Position numbers and translations under genes: made by a program
The notes under the pieces: model-generated
The model's database searches: none
What the model was told of the DNA's origin: nothing
What the model saw: the letters and a program-made list of their open reading frames with translations, nothing else
Source: Streptomyces hygroscopicus
GTDB taxonomy: Bacteria; Actinomycetota; Actinomycetes; Streptomycetales; Streptomycetaceae
Length of the DNA stretch: 64,000 bases
Direction: 5' to 3'
NCBI GenBank assembly: GCA_002021875.1
Contig: CP018627.1
Span: 1,612,001 to 1,676,000 of the forward strand
Shown here: piece after piece, positions 52,273 to 63,386 of the stretch
Layout of the letters: the number at the start of each line of letters is the position of its first letter
How positions within the stretch are numbered: the stretch's first letter is position 1

Positions 52273-53085
52273 ATGACATCTCCATCGGCCGTGCCGCCAG
52301 GCGGCACGGTGTCGGACTACTACAGCTCGCTGGGACCGCTTCTGCAGATGGCGTGGGACGACAACTTCCACTTCGGCTACTGGGACGGCCCGTCCGATAC
52401 CCGTTCGGTCCAGGAGGCCACCGATCGCTTCACGGATCTGCTGATCGAACGGCTGCGGGTGGGGGCGGGGGACCGAGTACTGGATGTCGGCTGCGGTATC
52501 GGGAAACCCGCGATGCGCGTGGCGACCGCCACCGGTGCCGATGTCCTGGGCATCACGATCAGCGAACTCCAGGTCAAACAGGCGACCGAATCCGCCCGGC
52601 TGGCCGGCCTGTCCCACCAGGTGGCATTCCAATACGCCGATGCCATGGCCATGCCTTTCGACGACGCGGCTTTCGATGCCGTACTCGCATTCGAATCGAT
52701 CAATCACATGGACCGCCCGACGGCGCTGCGGGAGATGGCCCGTGTGCTGGGATCCGGGGGCCGGGTGGTGCTCACGGATGTCACCCCGCCGAGCGACGGC
52801 AGTTACCAGCCGGACGCCGATCCCGAGGTGGTCACCTCGCTGACCCGGCTGGAGGACTGGCCCGGTCTGATCGGTGACGCGGGGCTGGTGCTCGACGAGT
52901 TGACCGATGTCACCGAGAACACGAAGGACACCGCCAACCGGATGATCGACGGCATCCTGCGCTGCCGCCGGGAGTTCGAGGCGCGGCACGGGGTCAGCGT
53001 CCAGGAGGTGCTGGACGCCGCCAAGTCGGCGCTCCCCACCGTGCCGAGCGCCGGCTGCGCCATCGTGGTGGCCCACAAGCCCTGA
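52273..53085 (+). CDS. nigE: SAM-dependent O-methyltransferase (MonE-like)
   Basis: 270 aa from ATG 52273, chosen because AGGAGG lies six bases upstream; an in-frame ATG at 52198 has no ribosome site. Class I methyltransferase fold: motif I VLDVGCGIG at residues 69-77, then an acidic/VLGITIS strand, DAMAMPFDDAAFDAV (motif II region), SINHMDRP and a VLTDVTPP strand. The N-terminal YYSSLGPLLQMAWDDNFHFGYW segment is typical of the small-molecule methyltransferase group that includes MonE of monensin and glycine/sarcosine methyltransferases. Because it is divergent from the first PKS gene and shares its promoter region, it probably methylates the polyether at the C11 hydroxyl of nigericin (the only methoxy group). 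It could act on another metabolite; the symbol rests on context and MonE resemblance. Confidence 0.85.
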   Translation: MTSPSAVPPGGTVSDYYSSLGPLLQMAWDDNFHFGYWDGPSDTRSVQEATDRFTDLLIERLRVGAGDRVLDVGCGIGKPAMRVATATGADVLGITISELQVKQATESARLAGLSHQVAFQYADAMAMPFDDAAFDAVLAFESINHMDRPTALREMARVLGSGGRVVLTDVTPPSDGSYQPDADPEVVTSLTRLEDWPGLIGDAGLVLDELTDVTENTKDTANRMIDGILRCRREFEARHGVSVQEVLDAAKSALPTVPSAGCAIVVAHKP

Positions 53086-53829
53086 ATCACCAACAAACCT
53101 GACGGTTATTCGACATCCCCTTCATGGGTCCCGCGGAGCCGGAATTCCTCGCTCCTCATCAAAGCGGCGACAAGGGGCCCATGATCTCGCAAGATTCGCT
53201 TGTCCCGGCCGATGCGATCCGCGTATTCTCATTCGCGGACTGCACCACCTCAAGTGCGGGATATCCGGACTCCGATCTTCCGGACGTATTGCGAATACCC
53301 GCTCCGCACCGTCGAGGACGCCGCCTCGAGGGCGCGTATATCCGGATTCTAGGTGAGGTGGGTAGTCATAGGACTTGCTTACGATGTGGGGCACCCGCCG
53401 AAGGCGTCCGATCTTGTCCGTTCTCTGATTCCTCGGCAGGGCCCGCGATAAAAGAGGGGTGAGTAATGGCAGTCGCGAACGGCGTGCGTCAGTGGATCCG
53501 GCGGCACCGCCCGTCCCCGCGCAGAGGGGCGCGACCGGACCACTTTCCACACGCAAGCGGCTCAGCAAGCGCCCACTTCCCATCCCCTCCGGGGTCGCCG
53601 GACTCCGGGGACGTGACAATTGCCGCGCGCCACCCGGACGGCCCGGGACGGCGATCCGCGCGGACCACCAGAGCCACCAGAGCCCGCCCCGCACATGTGT
53701 GCGCCTCCGGAAGCAGACGGGCATCGCCCTCGAAATCGAGGAAACACCCAGAAAACACCACGGGCACTTCCGGCAAAGGCGCCGACTGTCCCATGACCGC
53801 ACACGTCGGCGACTCGGATGGGGCACATC
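53086..53829. other. Long non-coding leader/promoter region before the SARP gene
   Basis: 744 bp with no convincing gene; short frames here are Arg/Pro/Ser-rich and lack codon bias. Base composition is less GC-rich than the surroundings. Visible elements: an inverted repeat TCCGCG-10 nt-CGCGGA (53218-53239), a palindrome GTATTGCGAATAC (53286-53298), three TCCGGA hexamers (53264, 53279, 53341) and two TCGAGG repeats 14 bp apart (53312, 53326). These would suit a heavily regulated activator promoter. No -10/-35 pair is clear enough to call. Confidence 0.6.
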
Positions 53830-54600
53830 GTGCGATATGAGATCATGGGACCTCTCCGGGTGGTAGAAGGAGAGCGGAAATTAACCATCAGGGCGCGGAA
53901 GATCGAGGTCCTGTTGACCGTTCTTCTCGTCCGCGCCGATCAAGTGGTCCCGATCGACCAGCTCATCGCGGAGATCTGGGGGGAGTATCCGCCGCGCCGG
54001 GCGATCGCCGGGCTCCATGTGTATGTCTCCCAGATCCGTAAGTTCCTGCGCCGGCCCGGCCAGAGCGAAAGCCCCGTTCTCACCCGCCCCCCGGGATATG
54101 TCCTGCGGCTGGGCCCCGATCGCCTCGACTTCCACTGCTTCGAACGACTGGTGTGCGAGGGCCGGGATCATCTCAGGGAGCGGCGCTACCAGCAGGCCAC
54201 GGACACTTTCGAAAGCGCACTCGATCTCTGGCGCGATCCGTTGCTGGATGATGTATGCCATGGGCCGATCCTCGAAGGCTTTCAGACCTGGCTGAAGGAA
54301 GCCCGGCTGGAATGCATCGAGATGCTGACCGATTCCCGCCTCATGCTCGGCCGCCATCGTGAACTGGTGAGCGACCTGTACCAGTTGACCACCGAGCATC
54401 CTTTGCGGGAGGCACTCCACCGTCAGTTGATGCTGGCGCTCTACCGCTGTGGCCGCCGGGCGGACGCATTGCATGTGTATCAAGCGGCGCGCAAGACGCT
54501 CAATGAGGAACTCGGGCTCGAACCGTGCCGGGCCCTGCAGGACATGCAGCGAGCCATCCTCACCTCGGATGACCGGCTGGAACTGCATGTTCCCGCATGA
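53830..54600 (+). CDS. SARP-family transcriptional activator
   Basis: About 256 aa from GTG 53830 (VRYEIMGPLRV, the usual SARP start); ATG 53818, four codons upstream, is possible, and the ribosome site is weak for both. An N-terminal OmpR-type winged helix (residues about 5-95, with PIDQLIAEIWGEYPP and VYVSQIRKFL) is followed by a bacterial transcriptional activator domain (about 100-250: ALDLWRDPLLDDV, LTTEHPLREALHRQLMLALYRCGRRADAL). There is no NB-ARC or TPR extension, so it is a small SARP of the ActII-ORF4/DnrI kind. It carries a TTA leucine codon at 53881-53883, which makes translation dependent on the bldA tRNA, a common trait of pathway-specific activators. Its position beside the PKS promoter region suggests it activates this cluster. 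The next gene starts 27 bp downstream and is probably cotranscribed. Confidence 0.88.
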   Translation: MRYEIMGPLRVVEGERKLTIRARKIEVLLTVLLVRADQVVPIDQLIAEIWGEYPPRRAIAGLHVYVSQIRKFLRRPGQSESPVLTRPPGYVLRLGPDRLDFHCFERLVCEGRDHLRERRYQQATDTFESALDLWRDPLLDDVCHGPILEGFQTWLKEARLECIEMLTDSRLMLGRHRELVSDLYQLTTEHPLREALHRQLMLALYRCGRRADALHVYQAARKTLNEELGLEPCRALQDMQRAILTSDDRLELHVPA

Positions 54601-54626
54601 GGAAGACCGCGTAAGGAGGTGGACAT

Positions 54627-54857
54627 ATGAGCGATCACGTCAGTTACCTGTCCGACGGCAGCCCGATCGAGGTCGTCCTCGAAGGCGGACCGGACGATCT
54701 GCCCCGGGCATTCCAGACCGGGCGATCAACCCTCACCAGCAAAAAGCTCAAAATCCAGCATCGCGATGGATACGAGCACTTCGAACTCGTCAGCGATTCC
54801 GCTGACATCACCACAGCGATCTTTCGCTGGACCATGCGTACGAAAATCGCCGAGTAG
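54627..54857 (+). CDS. Small DUF5988-like protein downstream of SARP
   Basis: 76 aa, starting after a near-perfect ribosome site (AAGGAGGTGGACAT before ATG). No signal peptide, membrane segment or catalytic motif. Recognisable features are EVVLEGGPDDLP near residues 14-25, GYEHFE at about 48-53 and a FRWTMRTKIAE C-terminus, which together resemble the actinobacterial DUF5988 family of small proteins of unknown function often found beside biosynthetic or regulatory genes. The 27-bp gap to the SARP gene and the hairpin after it suggest a two-gene transcript. A role as partner or modulator of the regulator is only a guess; the family assignment is from memory of its motif. Confidence 0.75.
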   Translation: MSDHVSYLSDGSPIEVVLEGGPDDLPRAFQTGRSTLTSKKLKIQHRDGYEHFELVSDSADITTAIFRWTMRTKIAE

Positions 54858-54874
54858 CCTCCATGGCCCCGGAA

Positions 54875-54918
54875 CCCCGGGATCGCCGACCGGTCGCCGC
54901 CGACTCCTGATCCCGGGG
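54875..54918 (+). terminator. Inverted repeat after the SARP-small protein unit
   Basis: CCCCGGGATC (54875-54884) and GATCCCGGGG (54909-54918) form a perfect 10-bp stem with a 24-nt loop; flanking GGCCCC and GGGGCC extend pairing with mismatches. It lies 18 bp after the small gene and just before the ribosome site of the peptidase gene. It could be a factor-independent-like terminator or an operator of the peptidase; there is no U-tract. Confidence 0.55.
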
Positions 54919-54943
54919 CGGGGGCCGTGGCCAGGAGGTCCGT

Positions 54944-56842
54944 ATGCTCACCTCACGATGGCGCGGCGCCGTGATCGCCGCGGTCGCGATATCGACAGCC
55001 CTTGCCGCACTGCCCGCCGGGCCCGCCTCGGCCCGGACGTCCGCCCAGCCCGGTGCCCGGATGGTGGACGGCCGTACCCAGCCGGTGTTCTCGTATCCGG
55101 ATGCCGTGCGCGAGCACCTCATGGTCCAGACGCCCGTCGACAGTGACGGCGATGGACACAAGGACCGGGTCGCGGTGGACATCATCCGGCCCAAGGAGAC
55201 CCAGCAGGGTCTCAAGGTGCCGGTCATCATGTCGGCCAGCCCCTACAACGACACCGTGGGCCGCGGGTTCGAGTCGGAGCGGAAGAGCTACGACGCCCAG
55301 GGCACCCCGGCCAAGTTCCCTCTCTTCTACGACAATTACTTCGTGCCGCGCGGCTACGCCGTGGTCGATGTGGATGTGACCGGGACCGGCAGATCCGACG
55401 GCTGTCTGACGATCGGCGGCGCCTCCGACGTGGCGGCAGCCAAGGCGACGATCGACTGGCTGGGCGGCCGGGCCACGGCGTACGCGGCCGACGGCAGCGA
55501 GGTGAAAGCCTCCTGGTCCACCGGCAAGGTCGGCATGATCGGCCACTCGTACGAGGGCATGCTGGCCAACGCCGTGGCCGGCACCGGTGTGGAGGGGCTG
55601 GAGACCATCGTCCCGATCTCCGGGATGAGCTCGTGGTACGACTTCGCCCGCACCAACGGCGCCAAGCACTGGAATGGTTTCGCCTCCTATCTGACGACGG
55701 CGCTGGACACCGACCCACCCCAGAAGTGCCAGGCGGTCCGCGACCGGCTGCAGGCCGGCGAGGACGACGCCACCGGCAACTACAACGCCCACTGGCATGA
55801 GCGCAATTACCTCGCGCGGCCGGCGCCCGAGGTGAGCAAGGTGCGCGCGAGCGTCCTCGCGGCACACGACCTCAGCGACTACAACGTCCGGATCGACCAG
55901 TTCGCGAACTGGTGGGCCCCGCTGGCCGAGCGCGATGTGCCGCGCAAGCTGTGGCTGGGCCGCTACGGGCACACCGATCCGTTCGACTGGCCCGGTCGGC
56001 GCGCGCAGTGGGTCGACACCGTGCACCGGTGGTTCGACCACTGGCTGTACGGCGTCCAGAACGGAATCATGGACGAGCCCCGGGTCGATCTGCAGACCGG
56101 CCCGACCACCTGGACGACCCAGGCCGACTGGCCCGCGCGCACCTCCTCGGTGCCTCTGCACCCCGGGCCCGACGGCTCGCTGGCGCTGAGCCCCGCGAGC
56201 GGCACCGGGACCTTCACCGACACCAAGCTGAGCGAGGCGGATCTCACGGCCGACCCGTCGGCGAGCCGTCCGGGCCGGCTGGCGTTCCTCACCCCACCGC
56301 TGCGCACCGGGGTACGGCTCTCCGGCACGCCCACCGCGGAGCTGCGGGTCACGCTCGACAAACCGACCTCGAACCTCACCGCGCTGCTCGTGGACTACGG
56401 CGAGGACGAACGGATCGACTGGAACCGCAACGAGCCCCAGAACAGGATCCACGACGGTCTGCGGGGGCTGGACGAGGAATCCTGCCACGGGGAGAGCACC
56501 GCCCAGGACGACGCCTGCTACCAGAAGACCGCCAATGTGACGGCGCGCAAATCCTCGGAGGTGATCGCCCGCGGCTGGATGGACGCCCAGAACCGCCACT
56601 CGGTCACCACCCCCGAGCCGATGACCCCCGGCCGGTCCTACCGGATCACCTGGAAGACACTGCCGAACGACTACGAGATCAAGCCGGGCCATCGGCTGGG
56701 GCTGGTCCTCGGCGGCACCGACGCCGACTTCCTCTACTTCGAGGATCCGACCGGGTCGAAGGTGACGGTTGACCTGGGCGGCAGCCGTGTCACCGTACCG
56801 GTGACCGCCACCGGTGGAATCACCAAGTCCCTCCGCTCATAG
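54944..56842 (+). CDS. Secreted X-Pro dipeptidyl-peptidase (S15 family)
   Basis: 632 aa preceded by AGGAGG. A Sec signal peptide is clear: basic start (SRWR), a hydrophobic stretch at about 9-24, and a likely cut after ASA near residue 31. The alpha/beta hydrolase fold of the PepX/CocE (S15) family shows nucleophile Ser202 in GHSYEG, Asp312 in LSDYNV and His343 in RYGHTDP, the complete triad in the usual order. The C-terminal half (from about 410) has the jelly-roll region of the family (GRLAFLTPPL, GTPTAELRV, KPGHRLGLVLGG). It should release X-Pro dipeptides from peptides outside the cell, as the secreted tripeptidyl/dipeptidyl peptidases of mycelial Streptomyces do. It has no obvious role in polyether synthesis, and I take it as the first gene outside the cluster. 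Confidence 0.9.
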   Translation: MLTSRWRGAVIAAVAISTALAALPAGPASARTSAQPGARMVDGRTQPVFSYPDAVREHLMVQTPVDSDGDGHKDRVAVDIIRPKETQQGLKVPVIMSASPYNDTVGRGFESERKSYDAQGTPAKFPLFYDNYFVPRGYAVVDVDVTGTGRSDGCLTIGGASDVAAAKATIDWLGGRATAYAADGSEVKASWSTGKVGMIGHSYEGMLANAVAGTGVEGLETIVPISGMSSWYDFARTNGAKHWNGFASYLTTALDTDPPQKCQAVRDRLQAGEDDATGNYNAHWHERNYLARPAPEVSKVRASVLAAHDLSDYNVRIDQFANWWAPLAERDVPRKLWLGRYGHTDPFDWPGRRAQWVDTVHRWFDHWLYGVQNGIMDEPRVDLQTGPTTWTTQADWPARTSSVPLHPGPDGSLALSPASGTGTFTDTKLSEADLTADPSASRPGRLAFLTPPLRTGVRLSGTPTAELRVTLDKPTSNLTALLVDYGEDERIDWNRNEPQNRIHDGLRGLDEESCHGESTAQDDACYQKTANVTARKSSEVIARGWMDAQNRHSVTTPEPMTPGRSYRITWKTLPNDYEIKPGHRLGLVLGGTDADFLYFEDPTGSKVTVDLGGSRVTVPVTATGGITKSLRS

Positions 56843-56855
56843 GCACGTTGGCGAT

Positions 56856-56883
56856 GCCCGGGCCGCCCACCGGCGGTCCGGGC
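56856..56883. terminator. Bidirectional terminator hairpin
   Basis: GCCCGGGCCGCC (56856-56867), loop CACC, then GGCGGTCCGGGC (56872-56883): a 12-bp stem with a single G-T pair. It sits exactly between the convergent stops of the peptidase (56842) and the methyltransferase (56884), so it can terminate both. Confidence 0.8.
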
Positions 56884-57735
56884 TCAGCCCTGGATCCAGG
56901 TGTGGATCACATGGGCGCCCAGGTCCGCGTACCCGTCGGCCATGCGGTGGCCGCTCTCGTACCGGGCCGTGAGGTCGCCGTAGCGGATGTCCTCCCGCGC
57001 GGAGAAGCCCAGCCGGTGCAGGTCACCGGCGAGTTCCTCCGGGGTGAAAAAGCTGAGGAAGGGCTCACCGGCCTCGGCGGCCCATGCCGCGCGGGCCTCG
57101 TGCACGGCGCGGTGCTCCGGTGGCAGTATGTCCGGTGGCTCGCCGTAGTCGAAGACGGCTCCGGAGCCGCCCGGCAGGCCCGCGATGAAGCCGAGCGTGT
57201 CCAGCACGGCGGTGTGTGTCAGATACGGCACCACCCCGAGCCAGATGAAGAACGCCGGGCGGGCCGGGTCGAAGCCCGCCGCCGTCAGCCCGTCGGCCAG
57301 GCTCTGCCGCTCGAAGTCGACCGGTGCGAAGGTCAGTGAGGGCGGTACGGGGATCTCCGTGGCGGCCAGCCGGCCGCGCTTCCACTCCTGGGTCGCGGGA
57401 TGGTCCACCTCGAACACCCGCAAGCCCTCCGCCTCGTACGGATCGCGGCAGCCGAAGGTGTCCAGCCCCGCCCCCAGCGCCACCGCCTGCCGCACCCCGC
57501 GCGTCACAGCGGCGGCTACGGCGTCCTCGGCGAACCGCGCGCGGGCGGCCACGGACAGCCGCATATCTTCGCGCTCGGGCCGGAAGGCCGCCTCGAGGAG
57601 GGGGTCGTCCGCGTCGGCGGCGAGGATACGGAGCGCCAGCGGATCGTGAAACACCCGGCCGCCCTCCAGCTCCTGGTGGGCCGCGCGGAACGCGGCGGCG
57701 CCGCGGGCGGTGATGCTGGGCCGGCCGATCTGCAT
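56884..57735 (-). CDS. PPM/LCMT-type SAM methyltransferase
   Basis: 283 aa from ATG 57735 (MQIGRPSITARG), eight bases after a GGGGGAGGA ribosome site; a longer frame to 57819 has no such site and its extra residues are not conserved-looking. Class I methyltransferase of the leucine carboxyl methyltransferase-like group common in actinomycetes: VFHDPLA near residue 28, motif I VALGAGLDT at 85-93, EVDHP at 109-113 (adenosine-binding acidic residue), VPYLT and FDYGEP later. Substrates of this group are mostly unknown; they include small acids and secondary metabolites. It faces the peptidase and diverges from the CapA-like gene. Nothing ties it to the PKS, although a late methylation cannot be excluded from sequence. 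Confidence 0.85.
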   Translation of the reverse strand: MQIGRPSITARGAAAFRAAHQELEGGRVFHDPLALRILAADADDPLLEAAFRPEREDMRLSVAARARFAEDAVAAAVTRGVRQAVALGAGLDTFGCRDPYEAEGLRVFEVDHPATQEWKRGRLAATEIPVPPSLTFAPVDFERQSLADGLTAAGFDPARPAFFIWLGVVPYLTHTAVLDTLGFIAGLPGGSGAVFDYGEPPDILPPEHRAVHEARAAWAAEAGEPFLSFFTPEELAGDLHRLGFSAREDIRYGDLTARYESGHRMADGYADLGAHVIHTWIQG

Positions 57736-58081
57736 GGAGCGTCCTCCCCCGAGGTCCCGCCGTATGCCGCGGGCGGCACACCCTATGGTGTCAGCTCCGC
57801 ACCCCGTGCACATCGCCAATCGCCCATGTTCACAAGGGAGTTACGCGATGGACGGCGGCCTGGGGACCGCCCGGGCCGCGGCGCCGCTCGGCAGCCGCGC
57901 ATTGTCCCATCGATGGGCGCCGAACAGGGGGCAGCCGGGCCCATCGGGTACATCCGATCGGCCGAACCGGTGAAGCTCCCCATCACTCCGCAGCCCCTCC
58001 GGATGTCGTGCATATAAATATGACAATCCGACAATCAGAACAAAAGGGTCCGGCGTGACCCGGACCAGTGCGGAGTGCACC
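57736..58081. promoter_or_regulatory. Divergent intergenic region, methyltransferase / CapA-like gene
   Basis: 346 bp between divergent starts, so promoters in both directions are expected. The only distinctive part is an AT-rich patch at about 58010-58042 with a direct repeat GACAATC (two copies, 9 bp apart). No complete consensus promoter is evident. Short frames here have no coding character. Confidence 0.5.
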
Positions 58082-59248
58082 ATGTCCCATCACCCACGCC
58101 ATCGGACGGCGCTGCTCGCCGTCGCCCTGCTCGGTGCCGCCACCGCGTGCGGCAGCGGGGCACCGGCCGCCCCCAAGGCCGAGGAGAAGCCGTCGAGAAC
58201 CGCACCGGCCAGGAGCGGGACCATGAAGGGCTTCACCCTGGTGGCCACCGGCGATCTGCTGGTGCACGCCTCGGTCATCCGGCAGGCACAGGCGGACGCG
58301 GGCGGTGACGGCTATGACTTCCAGCGCATGATCCGGGCGGCCGCGCCCGTCGTCGCCCAGGCCAACCTGGCCATCTGCCATATGGAGACCGTCTACGGGG
58401 CCGCCCACGGACCGTTCACCGGCTATCCGACCTTCAAAACGCCTCCGCAGCTCGCCTCGGCCGTGAAGAGGCTCGGCTACGACTCCTGCTCCACCGCCTC
58501 CAACCACACCCTCGACGCCGGTCCCGAGGGAGTGGTCCGCACCCTCGACGCCATGGACAAGGCCGGGCTCAAGCACGCCGGATCGGCCCGTTCCGCCGCG
58601 GAGAGCGCCCGTCCCACGATGCTGGAGGCCGGTGGCGCCAAGGTCGCCCAGCTCGCCTACGCCTACGGCACCAACGGCATCCCGGTCCCCAAGGGGAAGG
58701 CGTGGCTGGTCAACCTCATCAACCCGGCGCGGATCATCAAGGACGCGCGGGCCGCGCGGCGCGCCGGGGCCGATGTGGTCGTCGTCAGCGTGCACTGGGG
58801 CACCGAATGGCAGCAGGCGCCGGACAAGCTGCAGCTCGCGCTCGCCAAGAAGCTGACCGCCTCCAAGGACGGGGGCCGCCGCGACATCGACCTGATCATC
58901 GGCACCCACGCCCATATCCCCCAGGCGTACGAGAAGGTCAACGGCACCTGGGTGGTCTACGGCATGGGGGACCAGATCGCGGGGGTCATGCCCGACAAGC
59001 GCGGTCAGATGGGCTCGGCGGCGCGCTTCACCTTCACCCCGCCCACCGCCCAGGGCAAGGCGTGGGAGGTGAAGAAGGCGGAGTACATCCCGCACGCCGT
59101 GGACAACGATCCGATCTCCCTGGTGAACCTTCCCCGGGCCCTGGAGAAGAGCCCCGGCAACGCGGGTTACACCAGCGCCCTGAGCACCATCCAGGAGGCG
59201 GTGCTCAGCCGGGGGGCCAAGAAGGACGGCCTGACGATGGGCCGTTGA
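58082..59248 (+). CDS. CapA-like lipoprotein (poly-glutamate capsule / metallophosphatase fold)
   Basis: 388 aa from ATG 58082, with GGAG six bases upstream; a GTG nine codons earlier is also in frame but lacks a ribosome site. Lipoprotein signal with lipid-anchor Cys23 (GAATAC), then a Pro/Ala/Glu linker. The mature part is a CapA (PGA_cap) domain with metal-site motifs of the calcineurin-like fold: ATGDLLVH (Asp58, His62), NLAICHMET (ANLE position), SNHTLDAGPEG, VVSVHWGTEW and IIGTHAHIPQ. Canonical CapA acts in poly-gamma-glutamate synthesis, but lone actinobacterial relatives without capB/capC are of unknown substrate; none of those partners is here. It probably works at the outer face of the membrane. 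It faces the Clp gene tail to tail with a short hairpin between them. Confidence 0.88.
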   Translation: MSHHPRHRTALLAVALLGAATACGSGAPAAPKAEEKPSRTAPARSGTMKGFTLVATGDLLVHASVIRQAQADAGGDGYDFQRMIRAAAPVVAQANLAICHMETVYGAAHGPFTGYPTFKTPPQLASAVKRLGYDSCSTASNHTLDAGPEGVVRTLDAMDKAGLKHAGSARSAAESARPTMLEAGGAKVAQLAYAYGTNGIPVPKGKAWLVNLINPARIIKDARAARRAGADVVVVSVHWGTEWQQAPDKLQLALAKKLTASKDGGRRDIDLIIGTHAHIPQAYEKVNGTWVVYGMGDQIAGVMPDKRGQMGSAARFTFTPPTAQGKAWEVKKAEYIPHAVDNDPISLVNLPRALEKSPGNAGYTSALSTIQEAVLSRGAKKDGLTMGR

Positions 59249-59256
59249 CCCGGCCC
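59239..59256. terminator. Short hairpin between convergent genes
   Basis: GGGCCG (59239-59244), TTGACC loop, CGGCCC (59251-59256); it includes the stop codon of the CapA-like gene and lies 21 bp from the convergent Clp stop. The stem is only 6 bp, so termination strength is doubtful. Confidence 0.4.
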
Positions 59257-59276
59257 GCTCCCCGTGCCGCCTGGCG

Positions 59277-61946
<2,670 letters not shown>

Positions 61947-62072
61947 GCGACCAGTTTAAGGGTGATTGTGGCTGATGTCCGTTCGTGGGCGGTTTCGTGG
62001 GCGGCGGGCCTCGGCGACGCCAGACCCCGCCCAGCTCTCCGCCGGGCCGCCTCGGCTCTCCGTCCGGCGGGG

Positions 62073-63188
62073 TCAGGGCTCCATCCGGTGGCGTTCGAGG
62101 ACGACCAGGGCGGCGTCATCGCCCTGGTGGCCGCCTGTGTGGGAGAGCAGATCGCGGTGCACTCGGTCGACGAGGTGCTGGGGTCCGGCGCCGTTCCATC
62201 CGGGGAGCCGTTCGGCGAGCGGATAGAAGGTGCCCTCGCTGTTGCGCGCCTCGATGACCCCGTCGGTGTAGAGCAGCAACTGATCGCCCTCGCCGAAGGG
62301 GAAGACCTCGCTGTGGTACCGGTCGGCCACCAGATGGCCGAGGCCCAGCGGCAGGGCGGGCGCATGGCCCTCCAGCGTCTTCACACCCGAGTCGCGCAGC
62401 ACGATCGGCGGTGGATGTCCGCAGTTGACGAGGCGGACCACCGGCTGGTCGTCGGGGATCTCCAGCACGGCGGCGGTGACGAACGACTCCCCCGCCCCGG
62501 GCGCCTTGTCGGGGGGTTCGGTCCGCTCGGCGGACAGGGCGGTGTCCAAGTGGGCCGCCAGATCGGTCAGGGGTACGGGCCAGTGGGCCATCGCGCGGAA
62601 GGCACCGAGCACCAGGGAGGCGTCCGCGACGGCGGTCAGCCCGCTGCCCCGGACATCGCCGATGATCAGGCGGGTGGTGTTCGAGGTGCGCGCCGCCGCG
62701 TACAGATCACCGCCGATCTCCGCCCCCGGCTCGGCCGCGAGGTAGACCGAGGCGATCAGCAGCGGGCCGACCCGGACGGGAAGCGGACGCAACAGGACCC
62801 GCTGCGCCACATCGGCCACCGCCCGCACCCGGTTCAGCTCGCGCATATGCCGGTCGAGGACCGCGCGGAACAGCACGATCATCGCCGAGACCAGGGCCAG
62901 GGTGATCACCTCGGTCAGGCGGCTGGGATGGCCGAGGAGGCCCTCCGAGGCGTTCACCGCGATCTGTGCGGCGACGGCCAGGAGCCCGACGCACGCGGTG
63001 AGCAGGGGGCCGGCGAACGAGGCGGTCATGGCGGGGGCCGCGATCAGCAGCGGGCTGAGCCGGACGCTCGCCGGGGACAGCACATCGCCGAGCGTGATCA
63101 GCCCGATGAGCAGCAGGGGGATCACGACCAGGACGCGGGCACGCCATCTTGGCCGACGCAGATCCGAGTAACCCTGCCGTATGTGCAC
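62073..63188 (-). CDS. Membrane-anchored PP2C-type serine phosphatase (RsbU/SpoIIE-like)
   Basis: 371 aa from GTG 63188 (VHIRQGYSDLRR); no better start is visible. The N-terminal third is membrane: hydrophobic segments at about 18-36, 44-62, 64-80 and 90-110, preceded by an Arg-rich cytoplasmic start. A short coil leads to a SpoIIE/PP2C domain with EIGGDLY (about 155-162), IGDVRGSG (metal Asp), VNCGHPPPI, LLYTDGVIEAR and GDDAALVVLE near 357-366, which together keep the metal-binding acidic residues. Such proteins dephosphorylate anti-sigma-factor antagonists in partner-switching pathways of Streptomyces. It has no GAF/PAS sensor domain, so sensing would be through the membrane part. It diverges from an ECF sigma factor gene 198 bp away, but the families are not normally linked mechanistically. 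Confidence 0.88.
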   Translation of the reverse strand: MHIRQGYSDLRRPRWRARVLVVIPLLLIGLITLGDVLSPASVRLSPLLIAAPAMTASFAGPLLTACVGLLAVAAQIAVNASEGLLGHPSRLTEVITLALVSAMIVLFRAVLDRHMRELNRVRAVADVAQRVLLRPLPVRVGPLLIASVYLAAEPGAEIGGDLYAAARTSNTTRLIIGDVRGSGLTAVADASLVLGAFRAMAHWPVPLTDLAAHLDTALSAERTEPPDKAPGAGESFVTAAVLEIPDDQPVVRLVNCGHPPPIVLRDSGVKTLEGHAPALPLGLGHLVADRYHSEVFPFGEGDQLLLYTDGVIEARNSEGTFYPLAERLPGWNGAGPQHLVDRVHRDLLSHTGGHQGDDAALVVLERHRMEP

Positions 63189-63386
63189 ATCTACTGCTTA
63201 CGCCTGCCCTTGCCCCCGCGCCAGCCCCGCCCCGCCCGCCAGGGCACAACGTTCCACCGGAAGGGGCCCGGACCTCCCACGAGGCCGCGGCCTCGCCAGG
63301 GAGACCGCCGCCGCGCCCGGGAGGCGGCTGTCACACTTCCGGCCGCCATCTCGTCCTCCCTCTCAGGCCGACGAGAGGATCAGGAC

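Noticed and set aside
53312..53331. TCGAGG direct repeats as a SARP binding site
   Set aside because: SARP heptamer repeats are usually 11 bp (one helical turn) apart; these are 14 bp apart and far from any visible promoter, so I list them only as sequence elements.
53466..53840. A possible 124-aa gene with a fair ribosome site before the SARP
   Set aside because: Arg/Ser/Pro/Ala low-complexity product, rare codons, and out-of-frame overlap with the SARP start; no recognisable motif.
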